A DNA stretch of 64,000 nt from Argentina anserina (lineage: Eukaryota; Streptophyta; Magnoliopsida; Rosales; Rosaceae): NCBI RefSeq assembly GCF_933775445.1, contig NC_065877.1, forward strand, positions 27,032,001-27,096,000, written 5' to 3'. A program made the translations under genes and the position numbers. Shown here in pieces: positions 12,749 to 24,794 of this stretch (position 1 is its first letter; each line of letters begins with the position of its first letter). The notes beneath the pieces were generated by a model, which had not been told where the DNA came from, ran no database searches, and saw only the letters and a program-made list of their open reading frames with translations.

Positions 12749-13150
12749 ACTTACCATATTTACAATAATTTTTTTAAAATACTTATAAAATGTTGTGAGT
12801 GAAGTAATTACATATAGTAGAACTACAATTATTTAAATAATGATTCATTGTACCATAATGAAAACAAATTTATAGTCATATTCATCAATGTGGGTATCAT
12901 ATATATGTGGGGTACGTACCAAAAAATATTTCATGTCTCAATAGTAGTTTCATTTTCATACTGTCAAAATGTAAAGTGTCAAGAATGACTACCACATTTC
13001 TCGACCATTTAGTGTTTCTCTCTGCTCTAATTTCAACATAAAAGTTTTTATTATATTTTTCTTATGTTCTATACTCATATTTCGAATGATAGAAAATATT
13101 AATGTTGAGAATTTCTAATTGATTAATTACCATCGGCTAATAATAATATA

Positions 13151-13174
13151 CATCCCCTAGATTGTACTCCAAAA

Positions 13175-13217
<43 letters not shown>

Positions 13218-13233
13218 CCCTAGATTGTACTCT
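13151..13233. repeat. (TA)n microsatellite flanked by direct repeats
   Basis: A pure TA tract at about 13182-13213 sits between two copies of CATCCCCTAGATTGTACTC (13151 and 13214). This suggests a local duplication around the microsatellite. It lies about 75 bp downstream of the lipoxygenase stop codon and may be part of its 3' UTR or just beyond it. Confidence 0.85.
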
Positions 13234-13307
13234 AATTACAAAATAAACGGAAATGGCCACTGCCATTCTCAGATAATAAAGTAAATTATGAACCCTAATG
13301 TTTTGGC

Positions 13308-16300
13308 TCAAATTGACACACTGTTAGGCACACCACGACATGTGATCCCAGGTTCCGAACTCGGTGCAAGTAATTCATAAGGCAAGACTCCCGCTCCGCA
13401 CCTATGCTTAAGGCTTGGATCGCTATTCCTTCTATCAATCTCTTTCTCTATATCTCTGATCTCAGCCGAGAACTTGTAATACGCCTCAACCGCATCGGCA
13501 TCGCCGGACCAAGTCGAGGGCTGTTGCCTCTCTCCAAGGTACTCTTCGTCCGGTGAATGTGTTGACAAATTGTCCACAACAGCCATGTATTTGGTGGACT
13601 GAAGAACACTAGGCAATGCTGATAGGAAGTACTTTTGAGGATCGGCTAAGAAGTTTGCGTATTCCGGGTCAGTCTCTTCTGGGATCAATCTTCTCATCAG
13701 TGGTGGCCGATTTGGGACGTAGCCACCGTAGGGGTACTGTGCGAAGTTAAGTGCAGCATGTTGAGCTGAGGCTAGCCAAATTAGGGTGCTGAGGATTGAG
13801 ACAAGGTCATCTGGGGTGGATAGTGAAGGCCACCATGTTTCATTACGAAGATCAGCATGGCCAACATTGATGGACTCTGAGTACCAATCTTGTAATTCCC
13901 TGTCACCCCTGATTAGGCTCGAATCTGGGTAATAATGATGAACGTAAGTTCGGACAAAGTTTTCAATTGCTCCCCAGATTAGTAGTCCATCACTGCCATA
14001 AGGGTAATCCTCCATCACAAGTTTAACACCATGAGGTTGAGTTGGGTCAGGCACTGCCATTCCTCTGCATAACACAATTGTAAATCTAGATTAGACAAAG
14101 AACAAGAAATGCATAATGGCACATATATCTTTTCAAAATAATAGTCCGAGTTGCTGTGGATTATTAAGGTTACATACCGGCGGACGAGATTTGCTGGAAG
14201 GCTTTCTTGGTCGAAGCGCCAATTTTTATAGGCCGAAGCGCTGATTTCCATGGCATAGCGGCCGGGAGTGAAGCACGACTCAATAACTCCGTCGGCATGG
14301 ATTAGGCTTTGCCGGGCCAAGGCATTGATCTCTAGGGTATATCTCATGTGAGGATCCAATAGCTTATAAATAGGGTGCATCGCACTCAACTGTCTGTGTG
14401 CTGCCAATATGAATGGCTCCAAGGTAGCATGGGTACGTAACCTATAACCAAAGCCACATTAACTTAGCATAAAATATAGTATGTAACGCAAAAAAAAAAT
14501 TTATTAAGGTGTTATATAACTTATATTTCATTACGATTGCAACTTTGAGCCAAACGTACGTACCAATGGTGCACAAGTTGGTGGACACCGGCGTCGTTGG
14601 AACAGACGTGAGCCTTGGCGAGCCGCCACAGCCAAGTGGTTGTGGCGTCAACCGGAGGAGTTAAAACCCGCTTGGCTCTTGAACTTGGTCCAGCCTGTGG
14701 GAGGCTAAGCTCAATGGCGACTGGCATGAGAGATCCATTGGGTGTCAAGAACAACACGGTGCGAGTCGCATAGGATTTGCGCCCATCCAAGGCATTAATG
14801 CGGTCAATAAATGGAAGGTAAACGTCATGGTAATCTACTATGTACAACTTTTTCTCATCCATTGCCTTCAAAACAAAGAAACACAGAGTTAGACTATCGC
14901 AAACTAGAATCTCATAAATAACAAACTGAAAGTAAGAATATCATACGAATACAAATTTAGAAGATAGAAGAATAGTACCTTTTGAACAGTCATGCCATGG
15001 AGATAAGGTAAAATATGTTCTTCCTTGAGTGCAGATTCTAATGGACCATAAACTTCAGGATCAAGTTTGCTCACTGGTGGAAAAGATTCAAGTCTCTCTA
15101 TACTCAATGGGTTTACCCCTGCAACTGCTTGCCGAGCGAATTCGTCATCTCGGAGCCAACTGAACTTGTCCTCTGCACATTGGAATCCTATCTTAGTTAA
15201 ATAAAACTAAATCACTAATCCTGCTTCTAATTCAGACTTAATATATTCCCACAAATTGCCCACTAACAATTTTATACTTTTTAATTGTAACGTGGCTAAG
15301 AGAATATGACAGATTTTATGTATTGCCATCATGACATTTCCATTCCATAATGTGGAGATTCCCAAAATGTGCACGACGCTAAAATTTGAAGTGTAAGTCA
15401 TTTTTATACGGTAAATGGTAAGTGTAATTAAGAGTGTTCTTGAAACTCACTGCTAAGGATATGAGGGATGTCGTATTTGAGAATTCCTTGGTTGTAGTTT
15501 TGGAATTTGCTGACCATTTTTGGCAAAGGGAGTTTCTTCAGGATCTCCTCCAGTAGCCCCAATTTGAGAAGGACGCCTTCGCTGTAGAGGCTGTCAATGT
15601 CGGCAAAATTACGAAAATCTGTATCCGATTTGAAGCTTGACATTAACGAAGGGAGTAAGTTGTGGAGCACTCCCTTCAGCCTCCCAAAAGAAAATGTGTC
15701 CATTTTCGACTCCTCGAAATGCTCGTCTCTAGGCACATACATTGGCAATGGCTTCTCTACCCTGCTCTCAGTTAGCATATCTGTAACGCAACACATCAAA
15801 AATATTAAGTACGTGTAAGTAACACATTACATGTTGCTTGTTCAAAATTGGTTAATCTAATAACATAACATTTTATGTAGCATAAAACACATACCGGTAT
15901 CGGTTGGAAGACGACCGGTGCGACATCTTCTAGGATACGGAATTTTTTTACCACCAAGAGTAGGTCTAGTAAGGTCAATTCCCTTATCAGGGTTCCCCAA
16001 GTCATTATACAAATCATAGTCATAGACCCTATCTGATAATTTCCTGACTCCCTTTCCATCACCCCTAAGAATCTTCAGCTCTCTTTGTCTCAGTTCCTTG
16101 AGACCCTCTGGAGTCTGGTTTGGCAAATATGGCTGCTCAAATCAAAAGAAATCACAACAAACACCCAAGGGTCAATACTTTTCTCATATCATACTGCCAA
16201 TAAAAAGATCATTAACAAAGAAAAAGAGGTAGCTGGTAGGCTTAATTATGGGGGCCCATGACGTAAAATAAAATTGACCAGCCCATTACGAGCAGACGAA

Positions 16301-17313
16301 AGCTTTCAGCTATGGAAGAACTAATCAGAAGGGGAAGGTTGGCAGAGACAACATGAACTAAAAAACAATTCTGTGATTGCTAGCTGGGCTGCCTGAGCTA
16401 GCTCATGAACCATTCGAACTTTCTCTGACGTAAAGATTTAGCTTGATATAAGGTCACTTGCAGATATTCAATTGCGCAAATTATAGGGTGTTTGACTTTA
16501 CAGATCATGACCAGAAATGAAGAAAGCTAATCAAACTACCTGATTGCAGAAGACAATTCTCTTTTCTGGGTGATCTTTCTTGGGTTGCATCCAAGAATTA
16601 CAAGGGAAATGCAATGGACCGCAGGCAAAACCTTCGATCGTTATCGTCTCCAAGAAGAACTCTGTTTGATGCTTATTAGTAACTGTGATTGCTCCTGGTA
16701 CTCCGAAACTGGAGTCCACCTCAAACTCAGCTGTGTAATTCACCCTCTCTGCTTTCAGATTTGATTTCTTCGACCAATCCTTCAAAACCCCTTCACTGCT
16801 CTTCTTGGCTTTTTTTGTTCCTATAAGACAGAAGATTATTCCATAATTAGGACAAAACGACTCTAAAAACTGGGTATTAGAATACAAAAAAACAAAAAAC
16901 AAAACAAAGTACCCTGAAGAGAAAAGTTGCTTACTTGGGTCAATCTCAGTGCTGACAAGCTCCAAAGCAACATTTCTGCCGATTTTATCAGTTAAAGAAT
17001 CCAACTGTTTGGCAAAGGCTTCTTTGAAATCCTCTTTAATCTTGTTCCTAACTGTCACCACAGCTCTCACCTTGAATTTCACAGGCTTCTCTGCTGCAGA
17101 GAAAACAGGCACAATTTTAACCAAATCTTCACTAATTGCAGCCACAGCTCCCTTCCTATCCTTCCTCAAATGCACCAAATTATCCCTCCGCATCCTAAAA
17201 GGATCCACCAAACTGGGTCTGATCAAAAACTTGTTTTGATTAGTAAATGGAAATGATGAAGAAGACTTGAACTCCATCATAGAACAACCCATGATCTCTT
17301 TAGTCAGAGCCAT
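13308..17313 (-). CDS. LOX2: Linoleate 13S-lipoxygenase, type 2, chloroplastic (8 exons)
   Basis: This enzyme dioxygenates linoleic/linolenic acid in the plastid to 13-hydroperoxides, the first step to jasmonates and green-leaf volatiles. Exons (minus strand) are 17313-16935, 16820-16540, 16132-15895, 15780-15451, 15172-14979, 14865-14564, 14441-14178 and 14064-13308. Every intron is GT-AG, phases are consistent, and the sum is 2745 nt (914 aa plus stop), normal for type-2 13-LOX. Residues 1-60 form a Ser/Arg-rich, transit-like leader. PLAT/LH2 spans about 75-215, and the lipoxygenase domain runs from about 225 to the end. The iron ligands are all present: His569 and His574 in HQLVHHW, His765 and Asn769 in [14 protein letters not shown], and C-terminal Ile914 (PNSVSI). 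It appears intact. The start is the first ATG, 180 bp below a TATA box. Splice sites were placed by eye. Confidence 0.95.
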
Positions 17314-17493
17314 CTTCTTTATCAGTTTCCTTCTCTTAAACCAAACAAGCAGAGACTAACTCACTTTTAACTAATTATCTGAAAGTGAGCCTCTTGCTTT
17401 AAGAGAGATTAAGAAATGGGGTATTAATTAGAGAAGTAGGATATGAAGAATGTGCAGAAGAGTCTGATGAGCGGGTAAGTATCTCACTTGGTA

Positions 17494-17501
17494 TATTTAT
17501 A
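17494..17501 (-). promoter_or_regulatory. TATA box of the lipoxygenase gene
   Basis: On the minus strand CTATAAATATACC gives a near-consensus plant TATA box about 180 bp upstream of the ATG at 17313. This implies a 5' UTR of roughly 150 nt. No second TATA-like motif of this quality lies between it and the start codon. Confidence 0.6.
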
Positions 17502-17519
17502 GCAGGTAGTGGGAAGAGA

Positions 17520-18797
17520 TTTTTTATTTTTTATTTTGATCTAAAAGTGGGAAGAGAATTGAAAGATTGATACTAGGGAAATTAGACCCTACCGGTCACA
17601 CGTTTTCTTTTTGTTATAAATTTTGCTTGTGTAAAACACCTTTTTTGGGAATTTTACACATTTTGGGGAGCATTATTATTTTTGTTCAAGGAGAGCAACT
17701 TCAGGATAGGGAGAGTCAAACGCGAGTTTCACTGGTTTCCGAGTAAGAACGCGGTGTGAGCAAGCTAGAGAGAAACCGAGATATATTGGGGGTTGAAAGG
17801 ACGACTCTGCCTCGTTCTCTTGTTTGGAAATGACAATTGTATCCCGGTGCATTGAAAAGTTGCATGCAAATTGAGTCGTTCTCGTAAAAGGAAACCGGCG
17901 GTCTACAGTCAATTTAACAAAATTCCAATGTCTTTCGAAGTTTTGAACTGATTCAAATGACACTCATGGAGCAAATTGTCACCAAAATGAACAATTCAAA
18001 GGAAAATTATAAACAAATACCGTATACCTGGTCTAACATGAAACCCTTGCCATATAACAACCTTGTAAGTGTTAAAGTATGAAGAATTTCATTCAAAATT
18101 AACAATTAAATATTCAAGGCGAATCATATCATTTCTTTTCATCTTTTAGTACATGAATACGGAATACCATTAGCCAGTGTAAACTAGTTGAACGCAAATA
18201 TAATAGTATGTTGTAGTTAAGCATATTATTCGTGAACAAACGAAGTAAGATAAAGATATTATTTGATCAAAATATACCTACCCACCATAAACTAGTTTAG
18301 AAAATATTAGATTTCAAGGTAAATGTGGTCGAAGTATAGACTATTGAGCAAAGATAGAGTATGAACAGCATGAATTATTCAACAAATATGATGGGATGGA
18401 ATTTGCCAACAAGATATGGACCGCATGTGCACCCAAGCAAGTCAACTATTTCTGGGCTGGAATATCGCTTATCATAAAAATTCAGAACACAGAGAGTATC
18501 TTAAAATTCTTGATGGGATCTTTGGTGTTTGTCTTCTATTGTGATAAATGCACCTAGCTAGGTTGAACACTTGAACATGGTAATGAAATATGAGTGTAAA
18601 CTTACTACTATGGTACTACCCAGAAATTGTTTTGACAAGAACCAGCATCATTGATTCATATACATACAACAGACCATTTAGATCACCACGCGCGGGATGC
18701 TAGTTCAATCAAATGTTACATCTTAAGATAAGAAAATGGTGGAAGCTAGCTACATCTTAATTATTTTGTAGCAAATTAATGCTATACAAATACATAT
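17520..18797. other. Intergenic, upstream of the lipoxygenase gene
   Basis: The stretch includes the promoter-distal region of the lipoxygenase gene. A 95-codon frame (17676-17963, minus) is GC-richer than its surroundings but matches nothing I know and has no gene structure around it. The rest is AT-rich and featureless. Confidence 0.45.
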
Positions 18798-18806
18798 TAT
18801 AATGTA

Positions 18807-20164
18807 GGGGATTTAGAAATACACCCAAAAACATATACATGTTTTAGATTACACTCATCACTTCAAATCGCACCCAAACCTATTTATTAGGTTGATTTTT
18901 AATTTAAAAAATATATATTTTAGACATGGATAATATAATATAGAATTTGCATGATTACCAATTTTGCCATTAGGAAAAATAATAACTCATACTACCTCAT
19001 TTTTTCACAGATTACGCCTACCTTTTGCTTTGCTCATCCTAGCTTTACTCCCATATCATTAATTTAAGTTTTTAAATCAATCACTACAACTGATATCAAT
19101 GTTATATATAAGAGGTGATATGATTTTACTATTAGGGTCATAAATAGTTGTGTTGAATGTATATGTGGATTTTCTGATGCGTATTTGTTTTGTAGATTTC
19201 TTTTAGCGAAAAAGTATATGTTTTTTGATACCTATATTCAGACATGATTATCCATGATAGGTATGTGTTGAATTTTTCTTCTAGCATATAGGTACCTATT
19301 TGTGTTTCTAGTCTTTATTACACGTACTATGAATGTTTGGTGAATTTTTTGTTAGCATAGTTTGTTCTATTTATAAGGTTATAAAGGGTGGGAGGTCTTG
19401 AATCTATGGAGTGTGTGTTGAGTGCTGCTTCTATTGTGGTGGTAAATAGTTTTTATTCCTGAGCAGTAGAATCTCATTTGAGGTGTTTAATCTATTTAAT
19501 AGTTGCAGGGTAGACATATGTGTCGTAGGTAATGCAGAGTAGACATATGTTTTGTAGGTAATGCACAATGGACATCGGCTTCGTAGGTAATGCACGTACA
19601 ATAGACATTTGTTTCGTATGTAATGAGTTTTGTATATGTTTTGTAAGTATATAACTTTTCATTCTCTCATGTAAAAATATAGAATAAATCAAACATAGAA
19701 AATTAGAAAAGTCCAAGAAATAAAACTATAGTTTTCTATTTTGTATTTTCTAACTATCATGATTACATAACAAGCTTGGAGGTAGAGAAAAAAAGAGAGT
19801 TTTTGATGCATTCAATCCATGCGATTAACATAGACATAAAAACTACATTAATCTAATTTTTCGTTTGACTTTCAATGTAATTTCTCTGACCTAATTTATT
19901 TTCTTAATTTACACGTACATTAATGTTTATAATTTTACATATTTACATTTGAAAAATTCTAACAACTAAATTTATGGAGTAAATTTCTTTTTTCAATTAG
20001 AAGGGTAAAATTGTGAATTGAACCAAAAAATTAAAATATGTTAATTATTCAATAAAACCCTATAAGGAAAGTTGAAAAAGGTTTTGGGTGTTGTTTAAAA
20101 AAAGAATTTGGTATAGGTTCAACTTAAAAGAGTGCTTGAAAATGAGTGTATTACTAATTTTCTC
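18807..20164. mobile_element. Non-autonomous Mutator-like element
   Basis: The ends GGGGATTTAGAAATACACCC and (reverse complement of the right end) GAGAAAATTAGTAATACACT align with one indel over the core TTAG.AATACAC. The 9-bp flanks TATAATGTA (18798-18806) and TATAAGGTA (20165-20173) match at 8 of 9 positions, the duplication length of Mutator-like elements. The 1.36-kb interior has no transposase frame. It contains an imperfect tandem repeat at about 19500-19640. The short terminal repeats make this less certain than the element at 27000. Confidence 0.6.
19500..19645 (+). repeat. Imperfect tandem repeat, unit about 32 bp
   Basis: Four to five diverged units of the form TAGACATATGTTTTGTAGGT plus AATGCACA run through this stretch. 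Unit boundaries were set by eye. It lies inside the Mutator-like element. Confidence 0.6.
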
Positions 20165-20173
20165 TATAAGGTA

Positions 20174-20571
20174 TGAGTTGTCAACGACGATGGACGAGCT
20201 TCATGTTATTAGTTTATATAGTTGAAAACAATGAGTAAATTAAATAAGAATTAAGTATAGGGACATTCACTTTTTTTTAGAGATAATGTTTGTTCAAAGA
20301 AGGAATGCAATGAGCATGGAGCAAGTGAAACTATTCGGGAAGCTAGCATGGCTTTGAGATTTTCTGAATTGATCAACAAGCGCATGAAAGATAAATAGTA
20401 ATATACGTACCGGCCGGATCCCTATACGTACCTAGCTTGTGGGAAAGTGTATTTATCAAATATAAGTCTCTGTTTGTTTAAGTGCGCATAATTGGACAGT
20501 ACTGGTAATTCTTACTTACAATATATGATGCACTAATGTATATGATTAAGAAAGTAATTAGTACTAGCTAC
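20174..20571. other. Non-coding stretch, nothing recognised
   Basis: AT-rich sequence without frames, repeats or RNA genes that I can support. Confidence 0.5.
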
Positions 20572-20789
20572 CTAGCTCTTCTGTTTCTTTAGAGATGGAC
20601 AAGGACGTCTTAGTTTGCCACTGAAGTATATATAGTAGATCCGGCATTCATCAGTAGGGGCATCTGAGATCTCGATCTTATAGTGGATTGCATAGTTGCC
20701 AGGGTCAGGTCGGTAATGTTTCTTACATCTCCCCCGCCCGGACACCCAAGTATCATATACACTCCCAAAATAAACTTTTGGCTGGAAAT
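20572..20789 (-). pseudogene. Possible terminal exon fragment of an unknown protein
   Basis: A 72-codon frame follows a good acceptor (TTTTTTTCTTAG, ending at 20790) and runs to a stop. It contains YDTWVSGRGRCKKHYRPDP and, near its end, FSGKLRRPCPSLKKQ. Its composition is protein-like (Cys, Trp, Tyr and Pro present, no low complexity), unlike the chance frames nearby. I do not recognise the family. No matching upstream exon is visible before the inverted repeat that begins at about 20800, so it is probably a stranded fragment of a gene or a capture. The chance-frame alternative remains open. Confidence 0.3.
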
Positions 20790-20799
20790 CTAAGAAAAA

Positions 20800-21185
20800 A
20801 AACAAATTAGGTAGTGAGTTATTTATAAATTAAATTATTGTCTGGTATTTTTGAGTAATTTGTTGATATTAATATCAATCTTAGTATTTTTGAGTAATTT
20901 GTTGATATTAATATCAATCTTAGTAAACTAGCGCGCTCTGGAAGTAAACTCTTAATTCCAATTCAATGTACTCGATTAGAAGTTCATGTTGTGTATTTTA
21001 CGTCATGGTTGCCTAATTAGCGGCCTGTGAGCTTTGTAGTCAGCTTAATGGCCGAACTATTGATAATTAGTTTACGCGATGATTAGCACACTATAAATTT
21101 GTCAATATTTTTGAACAAATTACTCAAAAGTATCAGATAATAATTTAGTTTACAAATAACTCACTACTTAATTTGATAGAACAAA
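20800..21185. repeat. Foldback element with internal tandem duplications
   Basis: The arm at about 20802-20875 (GTAGTGAGTTATTTATAAA...) recurs inverted at about 21098-21174, with roughly 80% identity by eye. Inside the left arm a ~40-bp unit (ATTTTTGAGTAATTTGTTGA...) is duplicated in tandem (about 20846-20925). Beyond the right arm a 29-bp unit (AACAAATAACTCACTACTTA...) is also duplicated. It is likely a decayed MITE. No target duplication could be assigned. Confidence 0.55.
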
Positions 21186-21333
21186 TAACTCACTACTTAA
21201 TTTGATAGAACAAATAAGAACTAAAATTTACAAATAAGGACCAAATGATGACAAGTTGCCACATGTCATAAAATATTTTACTTTTTTACTCCTCTTTGAC
21301 CCATAGTGTTTGTTACCATCAATGAAGATGTTA

Positions 21334-21600
21334 TCTACTACTATTGATTATAAAAACTAACTGCTACTGTCGATTATAAAAACTAAATGCCACTGTCGAC
21401 TATAAAAACTAACTGCTATTGTTGAGTTAAAAACCAGCTGCTACTGTCGACTTGGAATATACATGCTACTGTCGACTTGGAATGTACATGTTATTGTCAA
21501 CTATATATCTAACTGCTACTGTCGACTTAGAAGGTAACTGCTACTGTCAACTATAAATCTAACTGCTACTGTCGACTGAGAAACTAACTGCTACTCTGGT
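21334..21600 (+). repeat. Minisatellite, about ten ~25-bp units
   Basis: Roughly ten units follow the pattern AACTGCTACTGTCGACT plus a variable A-rich tail such as TATAAAAACT or TAGAAGGT. GTCGAC is mutated to GTCAAC or GTTGAG in several units. Its organisation resembles the subterminal arrays of DNA transposons, but no termini were found. No coding frame runs through it. Confidence 0.8.
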
Positions 21601-22031
21601 TTTTGGTGAGTAAAATTCAAAATTTCAAAATTTCTCAAAACATATACAATATGGTACTTAAAAGAAAGCCTATGAGATCATGAACAACTTTATATATTGA
21701 CTTACCTTCAAATTGTCGGTGATTTGGCCGGAAAACTTAAATTTGCCGAAAAAAAAAAACTAAAAAAATGAGGAGATAAAAATTTGTTAGATCTAGAAGT
21801 GACATTTAGTAATTTTCACGAAAATAATGGTATTTTAGATATTAGTTTATTAATTAATTTTGTTCTACCTATTTTTTAGGCTTGGCTTATGTCCTAATTT
21901 GTATAAAAAAATATAAAAAATGAATTTTTAGTTATTTAAATATAATTTAGTACTAATAAGTAATTTCCTATTTTAATATACAGAGGTGGCTCACGACTGC
22001 ATTTTGAGTTTTAATAAGGAAGAGCACATGT

Positions 22032-22062
22032 TTAAGAACAACTCCAATGGAGTTGTTCTTAA
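22032..22062. repeat. 31-bp near-perfect palindrome
   Basis: Fifteen-base arms TTAAGAACAACTCCA and TGGAGTTGTTCTTAA surround a single A. It would form a tight hairpin or cruciform. It sits 120 bp from the Harbinger MITE and may be a relic junction of another element. Confidence 0.75.
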
Positions 22063-22182
22063 GATTTGTCAAATTTTAAACTTGACATATGACATGGCAT
22101 AGATATTTTAGCTACACCTCTCCTCCGGAATAACTATACTTCTCCTCCGGTGGATTAGTCTTTTATTTGAATAGATCACTTA

Positions 22183-22699
22183 TGGCACGTTTACTTACTC
22201 GGAATGGAATTAATATGGAATAGGAATCGGAAGGAATGAGAGACGGAATGGAATAATATGGAGGAATAGGAAAGAAACTAGTTACGATTGTTGTTGTTTA
22301 CTTGTAATAAGGAATCAGAATTAAATTTAAGTTAATTACCAAAATACCCTTTTACAAATAGGAAAAAACTCTCTTTAGTGTTTCCTTTACAACACTTGAT
22401 CAAAATATGTATTTAAGTAGGTCATTTCGTACCTATGGCTAATTAAGTAGAGGTTTATTAAGGTCATTTTGTACCTATGGCTAACCAAACACAACTAATA
22501 TAAGTAGATGGGTAAGGATATTTTTAGAAGAAATGTTCATTCCCTCTCATTCCCACCTCCCCCCTTGGTATTACAATTCCATGACATTTCCGGAATCGGA
22601 ATGAATTTTGGAGGTGGGTCCCACCACGAATTCCATTCCTCTTGGCAAGTAAACGCCGGAATGGAATTACAACTCCATTCCAAGTAAGTAAACATGCCA
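22183..22699. mobile_element. PIF/Harbinger-type MITE
   Basis: The ends are TGGCACGTTTACTTACTC and (reverse complement of the right end) TGGCATGTTTACTTACTT, each followed by GGAATGGA. They are flanked by the trinucleotide TTA on both sides (22180-22182 and 22700-22702). TTA/TAA target choice and these GGAATGG-rich long termini are typical of plant Harbinger-derived MITEs. At 517 bp it has no coding capacity. Confidence 0.85.
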
Positions 22700-22702
22700 T
22701 TA

Positions 22703-23689
22703 ATTAGTAAATCTTTAAGGCCCAAATACATCCGTATCTTTTCTGAACCCTCCCTTCTCGACCTCCTATTTTTCCATTCGTCTCTTTTTCCTTCACAAGA
22801 AAATGGGATCTGCCGTTCATCTTCTTGAGTCTTGTGTTATACACTTATACTTACCTAGATTATTAAGAACCGATCCAATCAGCCCTGATTTGTTTCTTTG
22901 TCTTTCATCCCTCTACATACCGAACTTCTTTTCTTTAATTATGTTTCTTTCATCTTCTTCCTGTTTATCTCCAATATCTCCCGCGTACAATCCATCATCA
23001 AGAATAGAATCTAACCCAACAATCTGGTGAGAGATCGATTCAGCGAAGATAATTGAATCTGGGTAGGAAAGAAGAGTTCGGAGATCAACGTTATGATCTG
23101 ATGATAAGAAGAGAGAGAAGTGAACGAAAGAGGAGAACAAAAAATTTGACATTGTTGAGAGCCCTGACAAGTATCAGATCTTCTGTTAAATACACGTAGG
23201 ACCACGTAGGATTTAACATTTACGCTGGAATTCTCTTCCTCTGCCATTTCTTCCTGTTTTTGCTCTACCATGTCTATTAGCCTTCATGTATAGTGTAACA
23301 CAATATTTAAAAAATAAAAATACAAAAATTAAACAATTAAAAAAATTTATCAATGTCCGTACCATACACGGTATACGATTGACAACACAATTTAAGAGGT
23401 ATATGACTATAAATACGCCACACTTGGATAGCTGACTACGTTTACAGGATTCGATCCTTGGTAAAAAAATTTGACAAGGGACATTTAATCGTTCGCACAT
23501 TGAAAGCCTGTAATTCGATCAAACTAGTGGGTTTTCTGATACGAGGACTTCTTATTTTAAGCAGTTCGATATTAGCAGAAAATTAACCAACTTATAACTT
23601 GGTCAAACAATCAGATCTTAATTAAGGAACCTTAATTAGAAGATTTTAGTACGTGTGTGTATAAAGAGTCTTTTTAACAAGGACAATTT
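22703..23689. other. Intergenic, short unassigned frames
   Basis: Frames of 60-95 codons occur on both strands at 22803-23270, one on the minus strand beginning MAEEENSSVNVKSYVV at about 23247. I cannot assign any to a family, and no splice context ties them together. The rest is AT-rich. Confidence 0.4.
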
Positions 23690-24005
23690 TGTTAAAGACA
23701 AAAAATATTCACCCATTTTTTTATCTTATATTTATATCTCGACCGTTTAGTTTGTAGATATATGAGTAGATTGACCTTGTAAACTTTTGTTTAAATTACA
23801 AATTGTTAAGATATTCATAAATGTGATTTATTGATTATGAACTTGAACGGTTCATGTTTGACAATTTTGGTCCGTTCACTAATTTAATTTATTTTGATAC
23901 CTTAACTATTACCAAATTGGTTGAAAATTTGAACAAGTAATCTACTTATATGGACCTAAAATCTAAACGGTTGAGGTGAAAAAATATAATAAAAAATATG
24001 TCTAA
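23690..24005. repeat. Foldback MITE
   Basis: The left arm includes ACCGTTTAGTTTGTAGATAT (from about 23740), which recurs inverted as ATCTAAACGGTTGAGG at about 23960-23978. GAACGGTTCATGTTTGACAA and GGTCCGTTCAC pair near the loop. Arms of roughly 150 bp are diverged. It shares loop-proximal motifs (CGGTTCATG, ACCAAATTGG) with the foldback at 55.1 kb, so both may belong to one family. Confidence 0.55.
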
Positions 24006-24786
24006 TTAATAATTAACTATTTAGTCCTCAATTAGTAATCAACGAGATGATTCATTGAAAAAGCTATATATATAATGCATTGCTTCTGATTATCATTAAC
24101 CTTTCAACGCCAGTTCCATGTCTATGTGAAATCCTTCAGATAACTTTAGACAGATTTAGACGCGCACCATCTATATGTCATTGTGTAGGGTGGGAATATT
24201 TTCCTTTTTCCGACCACGTTTTATAAGAATCAATAAGAAAAGCAAACAAAATTGTAAGTTTACTAGGGACTCTTCACTGTCTAACAGCAACAATTCAAGC
24301 CTTTTATCGATTATGGAAAAGTATGACATGCATACGCTCATTCTCTTTGTGAGGTTATCCATCAGCAGAATTCGAAATTCTTAAAACTATATACAAATTT
24401 ATTGTGGTACATATATATACCAACTGATTTTTGGTGATGATCGAAGTGCATAATTGTCATTCATACATAGAACTTTCAACGATAATGTCGAACTTGTGGA
24501 TTTGAGTAAGAAGAGGTTAATTAACAGCTAGTATTTGTTAATATTCTAGCTGATAAACCTATATATTTAAGCCAATAGACTTGTTCTTAGAATTCCGGTA
24601 GTAAACCGTGGATTCTGCATATTTGACCTTCAAATATGTCATGTAGACATTGAGCTTGAGTGTCGTAGCTTGCAATTGACCATGACTTCAAAAAAGAAAT
24701 TGAGAATCCAAACCCAGGTTAGCTAGCTTAGAACAAGGAGAATATATATGTATATATAATAGTCTTTCTCATAGACTGTTTGGATA
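24006..24786. other. Intergenic, nothing recognised
   Basis: AT-rich sequence with small opposed frames at 24171-24384 that look like chance. No repeat termini. Confidence 0.45.
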
Positions 24787-24794
24787 GCTGGTCT

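Noticed and set aside
17676..17963. 95-codon minus-strand frame upstream of the lipoxygenase gene
   Set aside because: No similarity to any known family, no splice or promoter context; treated as chance or an unrecognised repeat.
21334..21600. CRISPR-like regular repeats
   Set aside because: This is plant nuclear DNA; the units are directly adjacent and diverged, without unique spacers of constant length.
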